NCBI GenBank assembly: GCA_036491755.1
Contig: DASXBJ010000102.1
Coordinates: forward strand, 1 to 45,738
Length of the DNA: 45,738 nucleotides
Reading direction: 5' to 3'
Source of the DNA: DASXBJ01 sp036491755
GTDB taxonomy: Bacteria > Chloroflexota > Dormibacteria > Dormibacterales > Dormibacteraceae
The notes below the pieces were generated by a model, which was not told where the DNA came from, made no database searches, and saw only the letters and a program-made list of their open reading frames with translations. A program made the position numbers and the translations under genes. Numbering within the stretch: position 1 is the first letter of the stretch; each line of letters starts with the position of its first letter. Below, one piece after another: positions 33,175-41,182 of the stretch.

Positions 33175-35012
33175 GTGCAATCGCAGCCCCGGCCGGCCAG
33201 CCGGCGGCCGATCGATGGCGCGGCGTTGCATCCGAGGAGATCGACGAGTTCTCACCGAGCGTCGCCGGGCTGTTACGGCGCCGCAGCCGCCGGCTCCTCG
33301 CCTCGCTGGCTCGCCCATACCGCCGGCAGATGGCGCTGGCGGGCCTGCTGATCCTCATCCGGTCCGTCGCATACCTCGCGCTGCCGTATCTCGTCGGTCT
33401 CGGCATCGACCGGGGCATCCAGCCCGGCCACAGCGCCAACCTGAGCAACCTGGTCGCGATCGTGGCCGTCCTGCTGCTCGCGCTCGTCGTCAACGCAGCC
33501 GCCAACTATGCGTTCATGCGCCTTTCCGGGCGCATCGGCGCGGACGTCCTTTTCGATCTCCGCCGGACGCTGTTCGCTCATGTCCAGGAGCTGTCGATCT
33601 CCTTCTACGAGCGGTACACGTCGGGCCGGATCATCTCCCGATTGACGTCGGACATCGACGCGCTCAACGAGCTGCTGGCGACGGGTCTCACCTCGGTGAT
33701 CACCTCGCTGATCTCGGTGGTGGCGATCACGGTGATCCTCATCCACCTCGACGCGCGCCTCGGTGCGGTGACCCTGGTTGCCATGCCGCTCGTGCTCGCG
33801 CTCACCTACTGGTTTCGTGCCAACTCGGCGCGGTCCTACCGCGCAGTACGCCGGGCGATAGTCCTTGTGATCGTCCATTACGTGGAGTCATTGGGGGGGA
33901 TTCGGGCAGTTCACGCCTTTCGCCGCGAGCCGCGCAACCAGGAGATCTTCGAGGACGTCAACGGTCGCTACCGAGACGCCAACATCTGGTCCAATCGCCT
34001 GGCCGCGACGTTCGGCCCGGCGATCAACCTGTTGGGCCGCATCACGACCGCGTCGGTGCTTCTGTTCGGCGGCTACCTTGTGGTGCAGGGCCAGGTCACC
34101 CTTGGTGTGCTGACGGCATTCGTCCTTTACCTGCGGCAGTTCTTCGAGCCGATGCAGGATCTGTCGCAGTTCTACAACGTCTTCCAGGCGGCGGGCGCGG
34201 CGCTTGAAAAGCTGGCGGGTGTCATAGAAGAGTCCCCGACCGTGCCTGAGCCGGCCACGCCAGTTCGGCTGGACGATGCGCAGGGCGCGATCGCGTTCGA
34301 ACACGTGACATTCGCGTACCGCGAGAAGCCGGTGCTGCACGACATCGACCTGCAGATCCCAGCGGGACAGGTGGTCGCGATCGTCGGCGAGACGGGCGCC
34401 GGGAAAACGACCATGGCCCGATTGATCGCGCGGTTTTACGATCCGACCTCGGGCCGCGTGAACCTGGACGGGGTGGACCTGCGCTCGATTGCAGTCACAG
34501 ACCTGCGCCGGGCGGTCGTCACCGTGACGCAGGAGAGCTTTCTCTTTTCGGGCACGGTCGGTGAGAACCTTCTGTTCGGGCGGCCGGACGCGTCACGCGA
34601 GGAGATGATCGAAGCCGCCAGCGCCATCGGCGCCCACGATTTCATCAGCAGGATGCCGAACGGCTACGACACCGACGTGCGGCGTCGAGGAGTCCGGCTG
34701 TCGTCGGGCCAGCGCCAGCTGGTGGCGTTCGCGCGCGCGTTTCTGGCCAACCCGCGCGTCCTGGTCCTCGACGAAGCGACGTCCTCCCTCGACCTGCCGT
34801 CCGAGCGCCTGGTGCAGCGGGCTCTCCGCACTCTTCTCCGCGGCCGCACCGCCATCATCATCGCCCACCGGCTCTCCACCGTCGAGATCGCCGACCGCGT
34901 GCTGGTCGTCGACGCCGGACGCGTCGTCGAGGACGGCGCGCCGAGCGACCTGAGGCAGCGCACCGGGCGGTACGGCACCCTCCACCAGGCATGGCTGGAG
35001 TCGCTCGCCTAG
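33171..35012 (+). CDS. ABC exporter half-transporter B, catalytic ATP site
   Basis: This 613-residue exporter subunit has an N-terminal extension of about 40 residues, six membrane helices and an ATPase domain with Walker A GETGAGKTT (K412) and Walker B VLDEATSSLD (catalytic E535). Its signature reads LSSGQ (510-514) instead of LSGGQ. In the dimer this altered signature faces the Walker B of subunit A that lacks the Glu, so both changes fall in one site and the other site is consensus. The ATG overlaps the previous stop as ATGA. Confidence 0.92.
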   Translation: MSAIAAPAGQPAADRWRGVASEEIDEFSPSVAGLLRRRSRRLLASLARPYRRQMALAGLLILIRSVAYLALPYLVGLGIDRGIQPGHSANLSNLVAIVAVLLLALVVNAAANYAFMRLSGRIGADVLFDLRRTLFAHVQELSISFYERYTSGRIISRLTSDIDALNELLATGLTSVITSLISVVAITVILIHLDARLGAVTLVAMPLVLALTYWFRANSARSYRAVRRAIVLVIVHYVESLGGIRAVHAFRREPRNQEIFEDVNGRYRDANIWSNRLAATFGPAINLLGRITTASVLLFGGYLVVQGQVTLGVLTAFVLYLRQFFEPMQDLSQFYNVFQAAGAALEKLAGVIEESPTVPEPATPVRLDDAQGAIAFEHVTFAYREKPVLHDIDLQIPAGQVVAIVGETGAGKTTMARLIARFYDPTSGRVNLDGVDLRSIAVTDLRRAVVTVTQESFLFSGTVGENLLFGRPDASREEMIEAASAIGAHDFISRMPNGYDTDVRRRGVRLSSGQRQLVAFARAFLANPRVLVLDEATSSLDLPSERLVQRALRTLLRGRTAIIIAHRLSTVEIADRVLVVDAGRVVEDGAPSDLRQRTGRYGTLHQAWLESLA

Positions 35013-35035
35013 GCGGTCGACGCCACCGGGGATGG

Positions 35036-35065
35036 TTGGCGAAGGCGGCAAGCCCCTGCGATACT
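35036..35065 (+). promoter_or_regulatory. Candidate promoter in front of the complex I-like block
   Basis: TTGGCG (35036-35041) and GATACT (35060-35065) are separated by 18 bases, and the -10 box ends six bases before the ATG at 35072. Transcription would begin at the start codon. Confidence 0.4.
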
Positions 35066-35071
35066 TCGGGC

Positions 35072-35293
35072 ATGTCTGAGCTGTCGAGGAGGCTGCGCCG
35101 CTGGGATCCGCTGCGCGTTGCGGTCTCGGCCTCCGGAGTTGCGGCCCTGCTGCTCCTGGTGGCGTATGGCATCGCGGCGGCGACCGTGCAACCCACTCCG
35201 GGAGGGCTCGTTTCGGCGCTCGCCCTGCTCGCGATCGCGGGTTCCGGCCTCCTGTATGCTTGGCGGCTTGGAGCCGGCGGGCTCGTCGATTAG
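35072..35293 (+). CDS. Small two-helix membrane protein of unknown function
   Basis: This 73-residue protein has a basic start (LSRRLRRWD) and two membrane helices at about 18-37 and 46-64. It matches no family I know. It sits 37 bases before the complex I-like genes, in the same direction, and may be transcribed with them; the length and topology would allow a small accessory subunit, though similarity to NuoA or another named subunit is not visible. Confidence 0.6.
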   Translation: MSELSRRLRRWDPLRVAVSASGVAALLLLVAYGIAAATVQPTPGGLVSALALLAIAGSGLLYAWRLGAGGLVD

Positions 35294-35330
35294 CCGGTAA
35301 AAGGCCCCTCCCAACAACCACGGAGTGCCG

Positions 35331-35819
35331 ATGGACTCCCTCCACGCGATAGGTTTCTACGTGTCCGCGACGCTGTCGATGGGTGGCGCGCTTTTTGTCG
35401 CATTCCTGCCTGGACGCGAGGCTCGCGGCCTCGCGATGGCCGCCGCGGGATTGGGCCTGTCGGGGGTTGCCCTGGCCCTGTCGGCCGGGTTCGGGGCCGC
35501 CGTGATCCTGGTCTGTTACGCCGGAGTCGCGATGCTCTTGGCAGGGCCTCAGTACCGTTCGCTGCAGCCTGTGGTTCATATCGCGTGGCGTCAGATCGGG
35601 GCCCTCAGCGCGGCCGGCCTGTTTGCGCTGCTCGCCTATGCCGCCTACCGAGGCGACTTCGTACCGGCGAACTTCTACGGGGGAGCTTTCGGCAGCTCGT
35701 CGCTCGGCCGCCTTCTGTTCGCCCATGATGCGCTGGCGACGGAGGCTGTCGGCGCGCTGATCCTGGTCGCGCTGGTCGGGGCGGCGGCCGCATGGCGGGC
35801 CCGGGAACACAGCCGGTGA
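35331..35819 (+). CDS. nuoJ: NuoJ-like complex I membrane subunit
   Basis: This 162-residue protein has about five membrane helices. The middle segment VILVCYAGVAMLL aligns with the ILVYxGAxxVL stretch of NuoJ, and EAVGALILVALVGAAAAW fits the last NuoJ helix. Similarity is weak otherwise; the call leans on position before NuoK-L-M-N-like genes. NuoJ forms part of the inner membrane arm near the quinone site of NADH dehydrogenase. The ATG at 35331 has CGGAG five bases upstream. It overlaps the next gene as GTGA. Confidence 0.7.
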   Translation: MDSLHAIGFYVSATLSMGGALFVAFLPGREARGLAMAAAGLGLSGVALALSAGFGAAVILVCYAGVAMLLAGPQYRSLQPVVHIAWRQIGALSAAGLFALLAYAAYRGDFVPANFYGGAFGSSSLGRLLFAHDALATEAVGALILVALVGAAAAWRAREHSR

Positions 35820-36091
35820 GCGTGACCCTGGTGACGGTCCTCTTCGTAGCCGCCGGCCTGGTCGCCGCCGGCGCATTCGCCGCAACCTGGCGGCGGGATC
35901 TCATGGCGGCCCTGGCAGGCGTTCCCCTCATGTTCGGCGGGGCAGGTGTCGCGTTCGAGGGCGTCGCTCGCTTTTCCGCCGCCGGTGGCCCGCAGCTGAT
36001 CGGCCAGGAGGTGGCCATCCTGCTGGCGCTCGCCGCCCTTGCGATGGTCGCGCTCGGCGTTGGCATCGCCGGTCGGGAGGCCTCTCGCTGA
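35816..36091 (+). CDS. nuoK: NuoK-like subunit lacking both key glutamates
   Basis: This 91-residue protein has three membrane helices and aligns with NuoK over RRDL, GVPLM (NuoK: GLEIM) and the last helix. The two glutamates essential in E. coli NuoK (E36 and E72) are Pro and a small hydrophobic residue here. A Glu in GQEVA lies elsewhere. The protein may therefore not carry protons in the usual way. The GTG start at 35816 overlaps the nuoJ-like stop; an in-frame ATG at 35792 is an alternative. Confidence 0.68.
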   Translation: MSVTLVTVLFVAAGLVAAGAFAATWRRDLMAALAGVPLMFGGAGVAFEGVARFSAAGGPQLIGQEVAILLALAALAMVALGVGIAGREASR

Positions 36092-36114
36092 GCCTGCTGC
36101 TCGCCGCAGGCGAC

Positions 36115-38046
36115 ATGTTGACAGCGGCTTCGGGCGCGGCTTCGGGCGCGCGGTCGACCGGCTTCACGTTCGATCCCGCGAGCACGCTGTCGTGGGCCGT
36201 TCCGTTGATGGTCATCGCGCCACTGGCGTCGTTCGTCCTGGCCATCTCGAGCATCCGGACACGCCGCTCCTCGTCGAACATGGCGATGATCGGGGCCGTC
36301 GTGACGTTGCTCGCGACACTGCTGGTCGGCTGGGGCCTGGCCAAAAAGTCCCTCCCGTTCCTGGCCACGTACCAGTACATCAACCTGCCGGTCGCTTTCA
36401 GCGGGCCGGTCAACTTTCAAGGTTTCGGCATCGACATAGTCCTGCGGGTCGACCATCTGACGGTCGCCGCGCTGGTCGTCATCGAAATCTGTTTCATCGG
36501 AGCGATCGGCTGGCACCAGGTGATGGGGCGATCCGAGCCGGGCGCCGCGCGCTTTCATGCGTTGATCAGCGCGCTTCTGTTCGCGAGCGTGGGCGTGATG
36601 GTGAGCTGGGATCTGGCCGAGCTCCTCGCGTTCTGGGGGATTGCAGGCGCCATGACGTACCTGCTCCTCGCGCACCGCTGGGGCGTGGATGAGGCCGCCC
36701 GGCGAGCCAGGGTGGCTCTTGCCCTGCCGTTTCTGACCGATCTTTCGCTGCTGTGCGGTGTCGCGTGGCTCTACGCCCGATATGGCGTCCAGAACCTGAA
36801 CACGCTGGTCCCGATCCTGCACTCCAATCCGGGCTGGACCGTTCGCTCCCTCGCCGTGGCCTCGGTCCTGCTGCTGATCGGCGTGGCCGGAAGGCTCGCC
36901 ATCTGGCCGCTGCAGTCGTGGGTGACGCAGACCAGCGTTTCCGCACCCCCCGCTGCCCTGGCGCTGGCGCAGTCCGTCTGGTCGGTCCTCGCGATCGTCG
37001 TGCTGTATCGGGTGATGCCGATATTCGCGGCCTCCAACATCCAGACCTTGCGTGCGTGCATGTACGCGTGCGCGGGGGCGGCGGTGATCGCCGCCCTGCT
37101 CGCGCTGCTCAGCAACGAGCCGCGGCGGATCATCGCCCTGCTCGGGTCGGCGGTCACGGCCACGGGCGCGGCGATCGTCATCCACGGCTTCGAGGTGCCT
37201 CACGCCGCCTTTGCGATCGCCGGCGTCGCGTGCATTCTCGCCGCGGCCCCCGCGCGTGTTGCAGCCACGCTCGCGGCCTCAGCCATATCGACCGCCATGC
37301 GAACCGACGATCTGGCCGAGATGGGGGACGCCTGGCGGAGGATGCGTGCGAGCTCGCTGGCCCTGCTCCTGGCGGGCGTCGTGATCGCGCTGTGCGCCTG
37401 GGGCGCGCTGTCCTTCGCAGTGAGCTCGCGGTCGTGGCTTGGAGCCTTGCTCGGAGAGTCGGTCCTTTTGGTGGCGGTCGGCATGGCTCGGGTGTTCTTC
37501 GGCGTCTCGATCGGTCCGCTGCGCAGGCGCCGGGCCTTCGAGCCTGACCGGGTCCGCGAGGCGCATTCCTCGTCGCTGGGCTGGCCGTATCTGCTCACCC
37601 TCGCCGGCGCCGCCTTCCTGGTGGCTTCGGCGATCCGCGGCTGGCTCGATCTGCTCGATGGCCTGAAGCACCCGGAGCCCGGAGCAGGCTCATTCCTCTT
37701 GTGGGTGGCAATCGCGGTGATCGGCGTCGCCGCGGCGAGCCTCGCATTCGTACGTGACAAGGACGGCGCGATTCGCGTGTCCGACGGATTTGGTGCATTG
37801 CTCGCTGCTCGAGTCGCAGCGGCGGGTGCGTTCGTCGAGCGGTTCCTGGTCGCTCCGAGCGCCGACCTGGCCCGAAGAATCGACATGTGGCTTCCCGCCG
37901 GGGATGGCGCGCTGGCGCGATTCGGCGACGCCTCCGGGAGGCTCGCCACAACCGGCGGGCGCCTGCCCGTGCTGCCGGTCATCGTCGTGGTTGCGGTGGT
38001 GCTTGCCTTGGTCGTGGGTCTGGCCGCGCCCGGGTTGGTGCGTTGA
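36115..38046 (+). CDS. nuoL: NuoL-like antiporter-type subunit, divergent
   Basis: This 643-residue protein has about 15 membrane helices and a hydrophobic C-terminal extension, as in NuoL. The TMH5 motif WExxGxxSYLL reads FWGIAGAMTYLL, with G175 replacing the conserved Glu, and the TMH7 lysine of KSAQxPxxxWL is R260 (AGRLAIWPLQSWV). The histidine of the following HAATMV helix is also missing. These residues form the proton path of pumping NuoL. The ATG at 36115 is assumed; a CTG at 36088 overlapping the nuoK-like stop would add nine residues. The 3' end overlaps the nuoM-like gene (TTGA). Confidence 0.82.
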   Translation: MLTAASGAASGARSTGFTFDPASTLSWAVPLMVIAPLASFVLAISSIRTRRSSSNMAMIGAVVTLLATLLVGWGLAKKSLPFLATYQYINLPVAFSGPVNFQGFGIDIVLRVDHLTVAALVVIEICFIGAIGWHQVMGRSEPGAARFHALISALLFASVGVMVSWDLAELLAFWGIAGAMTYLLLAHRWGVDEAARRARVALALPFLTDLSLLCGVAWLYARYGVQNLNTLVPILHSNPGWTVRSLAVASVLLLIGVAGRLAIWPLQSWVTQTSVSAPPAALALAQSVWSVLAIVVLYRVMPIFAASNIQTLRACMYACAGAAVIAALLALLSNEPRRIIALLGSAVTATGAAIVIHGFEVPHAAFAIAGVACILAAAPARVAATLAASAISTAMRTDDLAEMGDAWRRMRASSLALLLAGVVIALCAWGALSFAVSSRSWLGALLGESVLLVAVGMARVFFGVSIGPLRRRRAFEPDRVREAHSSSLGWPYLLTLAGAAFLVASAIRGWLDLLDGLKHPEPGAGSFLLWVAIAVIGVAAASLAFVRDKDGAIRVSDGFGALLAARVAAAGAFVERFLVAPSADLARRIDMWLPAGDGALARFGDASGRLATTGGRLPVLPVIVVVAVVLALVVGLAAPGLVR

Positions 38047-39638
38047 TCCTCCTCGCCTTCCTCGCCGCCAGCCCGACGCCGACGCCGGTTTCGGTCCCCG
38101 GGGCCGGAATCTTCTCGTCGCCGCTGCTGCTGAGCCTCACCATGTGGGTCCCGGTGGTCGTCGCCGCCGTTTTGGCCGTGCTGCCGAACCCGCGCGGTCG
38201 CTACGACGTGCTGGTCAAACAGATTGCGTTCTTTGCCAACCTCGGCATCCTGTTCGTACTCTTCATCGCCTACAGCCAGTTCCAGTCCTTCCTCCCGACG
38301 ATGCAGTACGAGGAGAAGGTCGTGTGGCTTCCGACCATCGGTGTGACCTATCACCTCGGAGTCGACGGGCCCGGGATGGTGATGCTCATCCTTTCCGGGC
38401 TCATCGGCATCGCGTCCGTGCTGGCCTCGCTCGGGATCCGCGAACGTGTCCGCTCGTACTTCTGCCTCCTGCTCCTGGCCCAGGCGTCGGTCAACGGCGC
38501 CATCGTGGCTCGGGACATGTTCGTCCTCATCCTTTTCTGGGGCGCCGCCGCGATCCCGCTGGCGCTGCTCATATTTGGCTGGGGCGGACCACGAAGGCAG
38601 GTCGCGGGGTGGCGTCTGCTCGGTTACTGGAGCCTGGGCACCGCCGCGCTGGTGGCCGGCACCATGACGCTCTACGCGGCCACCGGCGGCAACAGCTTTG
38701 ACATGGACGTCCTCCTGAAGGCGGCCACCGGATCTCGCGTGCAGATGGCGGTCGGGATCCTGATGATCGTGGCAGCGGCCACGCGGCTGCCGCTGTTTCC
38801 GCTGCACGGCTGGATCAGGGACGTCGGGGCCGAAGCGCCGATCGGAGTGTCGGTCGTGGTCGCCGGGGCGGCCTCCCGGATGGGCGCTTTCCTGTTGCTG
38901 CGGGCGGTGGTCGCCGCCGAGCCGTCGGCCGCGCACCTCCTGTCGCCCCTGCTCGCGGCGCTCGCGGCGCTGACGGTCGGCTTCGGCGGCGTGGCCGCGC
39001 TGCGCGCAGTCGACATCCGGCAGGCGGCCGCCTACCTCGCCATGATTCCGGGCGGGATCACGGTGTTGGGACTCGCCGCCCTCTCGCCGATCGGGATCGC
39101 CGGCAGCGTGCTGTCGCTCTTTGCTGGGGGCCTCGCGGCCGCGCTCATCCTGGGTGTTTGCGCGACGCTTTCGGAGCGAGCGCAATCCCGCAGCCTGCTC
39201 GTGCTGAGCGGCCTCGCGCCCAGGATGCCGACGATTGCGTGGCTCCTCATCATTGCCGCGCTCGCCATCCTCGGAGTGCCGATCCTGGCCACCTTCCCGG
39301 CCGAGCTCATGACGTTCTTCGGCGCCTTCAAGACTCAGCCGATCGGCGCCTTCGCGGTCGCCCTGGGCCTGGCCATGGGCGCGGTTTCCCTGGCGGCGCT
39401 CCTGCGTCGCATCCTTTTCGGACCGCCCAACCCGGACGCGCCCGGCGTCTCGGACTCCTCGCTGGGCGAGACCTGGTACCTGGCTCTCCTGGCCGGCGGC
39501 CTACTTTGGGTCGGACTCTTCCCAGGCGGCCCGAAGATCCCTGGGACCGACACCCCGCTGTTCGACCCGGGCCTGGTCAACGTGATGGCGGCGGGGATCT
39601 CGGACATTGCCTCTCCCTACACCGGACCGGCAGCGTGA
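38043..39638 (+). CDS. nuoM: NuoM-like antiporter-type subunit, divergent
   Basis: This 531-residue protein has about 14 membrane helices. It matches NuoM at FWGAAAIPLALLIFGWGG, RLPLFPLHGWIRDVGAEAP and VAGAASRMGAFLLLR. As in its NuoL-like neighbour, the TMH5 Glu is Gly (G167). The two channel lysines are arginines (R248 and R279), and the His of DAHxEAP is Gly. NuoM normally pumps protons in complex I. The TTG start overlaps the previous stop; the protein begins with a hydrophobic helix and a Ser/Thr/Pro stretch. Confidence 0.83.
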   Translation: MILLAFLAASPTPTPVSVPGAGIFSSPLLLSLTMWVPVVVAAVLAVLPNPRGRYDVLVKQIAFFANLGILFVLFIAYSQFQSFLPTMQYEEKVVWLPTIGVTYHLGVDGPGMVMLILSGLIGIASVLASLGIRERVRSYFCLLLLAQASVNGAIVARDMFVLILFWGAAAIPLALLIFGWGGPRRQVAGWRLLGYWSLGTAALVAGTMTLYAATGGNSFDMDVLLKAATGSRVQMAVGILMIVAAATRLPLFPLHGWIRDVGAEAPIGVSVVVAGAASRMGAFLLLRAVVAAEPSAAHLLSPLLAALAALTVGFGGVAALRAVDIRQAAAYLAMIPGGITVLGLAALSPIGIAGSVLSLFAGGLAAALILGVCATLSERAQSRSLLVLSGLAPRMPTIAWLLIIAALAILGVPILATFPAELMTFFGAFKTQPIGAFAVALGLAMGAVSLAALLRRILFGPPNPDAPGVSDSSLGETWYLALLAGGLLWVGLFPGGPKIPGTDTPLFDPGLVNVMAAGISDIASPYTGPAA

Positions 39639-41050
39639 TGAGGAACCTCGTCCTCGTCCCGGAAGCGATCGTGGTGGCGGGCGCCGTGCTGATCCTTCTC
39701 GCCGCCCGGTTCTCCTGGCTGTCAGTCCCTTCGCGCCGCTTCCTACCAGCGATGGCTGTCGGGGTCGCGCTGCTCGCGTTCGCGCTGGAGCTCTGGGTTG
39801 GCGCGTCGCTGGGCACGTATTTCGGCGGGGCCCTCATCCAGGACCGCTTCGCGCTCTTCGCCAAGGCGGCGGTGCTGCTGGCCGTGGCCCTGGCGATTGC
39901 AACCGCCGACTGGACCACGGAGGATTCCACCTCAGTCGCCATCGCGATGCTTTTGCTGGCAGCGTTCGGAGCGATGGTGGCCGGCTCGGCAGGCGACCTG
40001 GTCGCCCTGTGGGCCGGCCTCGAGCTGGCGGCTGCTGCGGCCGTAGTCATGGTCTCGCTCCGACGGCCAGACCTCGGGCTGCGGCTGCTCGTCGCGGGGG
40101 GGCTGGCCAGCGCTCTGTTGTTGATGGGCCTGGCGTACATCTATGCGAGCACGGGCAATGCCGACATCGGCGCGATCCGCGCAGTCCTCCTCAACACGGC
40201 GCCCACGCTCCCCCTCGCCATCCCCATCCTTCTGTTGCTCAGCGGTCTGGCGATGCGCGCGAGCCTGGCGCCATTCCAGCTGGCCGGGCTGCCCGCCGGA
40301 CTGGGCGCCTCGCCGCTCGGCGCGGGCCTGGTGCTCGGCCTGGTCGCCGCGGCGGCGGTCGTGGTGGCGATCAAGCTCTCGGCAATGCTGGTGCCGGTGC
40401 CGGCGGTGTTCTCGCCGTACCTCGAGGTGCTGGCGGCGGTCGCCATGGTCGGCGGCGGCGCGGCCGCCCTGTCTGTTCGGGCCCCGAGAACCCGAATGGC
40501 ATACCTCGCGGCCGCGCAGGTGGGATGGGTTGCGGCCGGCCTGGCCACGCACTACCGCTCCGGGGCGGGCGCCGCGCTCTTCCTCCTGGGCGCTTTCGCC
40601 GTGGCGGCCACATGCGGTCCGGCGGTGCTCGGGCGGGCTGAGGGCGGCGAGGCCGCCGTCGCGGGGCTTGGCACCCTGAGGCCGGCTCGCGCCGCGGCGC
40701 TCGCGCTGGCGATGCTCTCGCTGGCGGGCGCGCCTCCCCTGGCCGGCGCCTTCGGCGAGCTGGCCGTCGCCGCGGCCCTGGCCCAGAGCGGGCATTTCGC
40801 CCTCCTGGCCCTCGGCTTGCTCGGCTGGATCATGGGCCTGGCGGCGGTGGTCGCCACCTTGCGCGTCATCTATATCCAGAGCCCGCTGGAGGAGAGCCGC
40901 CGGGGCCAGGCGGCGGCCCTTCCTGTTTTGACGCCGCTGTCCACGATCGGAGCAGTTGGCCTGTGCTTTGTGATCGCGGCCTACGGCCTGTTCGGGAGCC
41001 CGATCATGGGCCTGGCGAACCAGGGCGCGGAGGCTCTGGGTCTCCGCTAA
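39638..41050 (+). CDS. nuoN: NuoN-like antiporter-type subunit
   Basis: This 470-residue protein has about 14 membrane helices and aligns with NuoN. The TMH5 Glu is kept (E129 in GLELAAAA), but the TMH7 lysine is R207 (AMRASLAPFQL) and the usual PFHxW reads PFQLA. It closes the J-K-L-M-N block. The ATG at 39638 shares a base with the upstream stop; GTG at 39635 is equally possible. No nuoA-I genes occur in the window, so these subunits either join a complex encoded elsewhere or form another assembly. Confidence 0.8.
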   Translation: MRNLVLVPEAIVVAGAVLILLAARFSWLSVPSRRFLPAMAVGVALLAFALELWVGASLGTYFGGALIQDRFALFAKAAVLLAVALAIATADWTTEDSTSVAIAMLLLAAFGAMVAGSAGDLVALWAGLELAAAAAVVMVSLRRPDLGLRLLVAGGLASALLLMGLAYIYASTGNADIGAIRAVLLNTAPTLPLAIPILLLLSGLAMRASLAPFQLAGLPAGLGASPLGAGLVLGLVAAAAVVVAIKLSAMLVPVPAVFSPYLEVLAAVAMVGGGAAALSVRAPRTRMAYLAAAQVGWVAAGLATHYRSGAGAALFLLGAFAVAATCGPAVLGRAEGGEAAVAGLGTLRPARAAALALAMLSLAGAPPLAGAFGELAVAAALAQSGHFALLALGLLGWIMGLAAVVATLRVIYIQSPLEESRRGQAAALPVLTPLSTIGAVGLCFVIAAYGLFGSPIMGLANQGAEALGLR

Positions 41051-41088
41051 CCCTGTCCGGGAGGCCCACACCCCCGCGTACACTCCTG

Positions 41089-41094
41089 GGCAGC
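41089..41094 (+). promoter_or_regulatory. Possible -10 box for the penicillin-binding protein gene
   Basis: TACACT fits the -10 pattern and would start a transcript near 41101, giving a leader of about 78 bases that contains the short ORF at 41138. No -35 consensus is seen. Confidence 0.3.
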
Positions 41095-41137
41095 GTACCC
41101 ACCCCACGTCGCAGAAAACGTCCCTGGAGGTCCCGCC

Positions 41138-41182
41138 TTGGCCCGCCGCAGCGCCCTTGCCGGCTTTGACGATTCGCCGTGA
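41138..41182 (+). CDS. Candidate 14-codon leader ORF coupled to the penicillin-binding protein
   Basis: TTG at 41138 lies seven bases after GGAGG (41126-41130), the strongest Shine-Dalgarno match in this stretch. The ORF encodes MARRSALAGFDDSP, if TTG is read as Met, and its TGA overlaps the GTG start of the next gene. The large gene itself has no good binding site, so ribosomes may reach it through this ORF. It could also be chance. Confidence 0.4.
   Translation: MARRSALAGFDDSP

Noticed and set aside
37200..39185. Long minus-strand frame across the NuoL/NuoM-like genes
   Set aside because: The translation is low-complexity and strongly Arg/His/Asp-rich; the plus strand encodes clear membrane helices.
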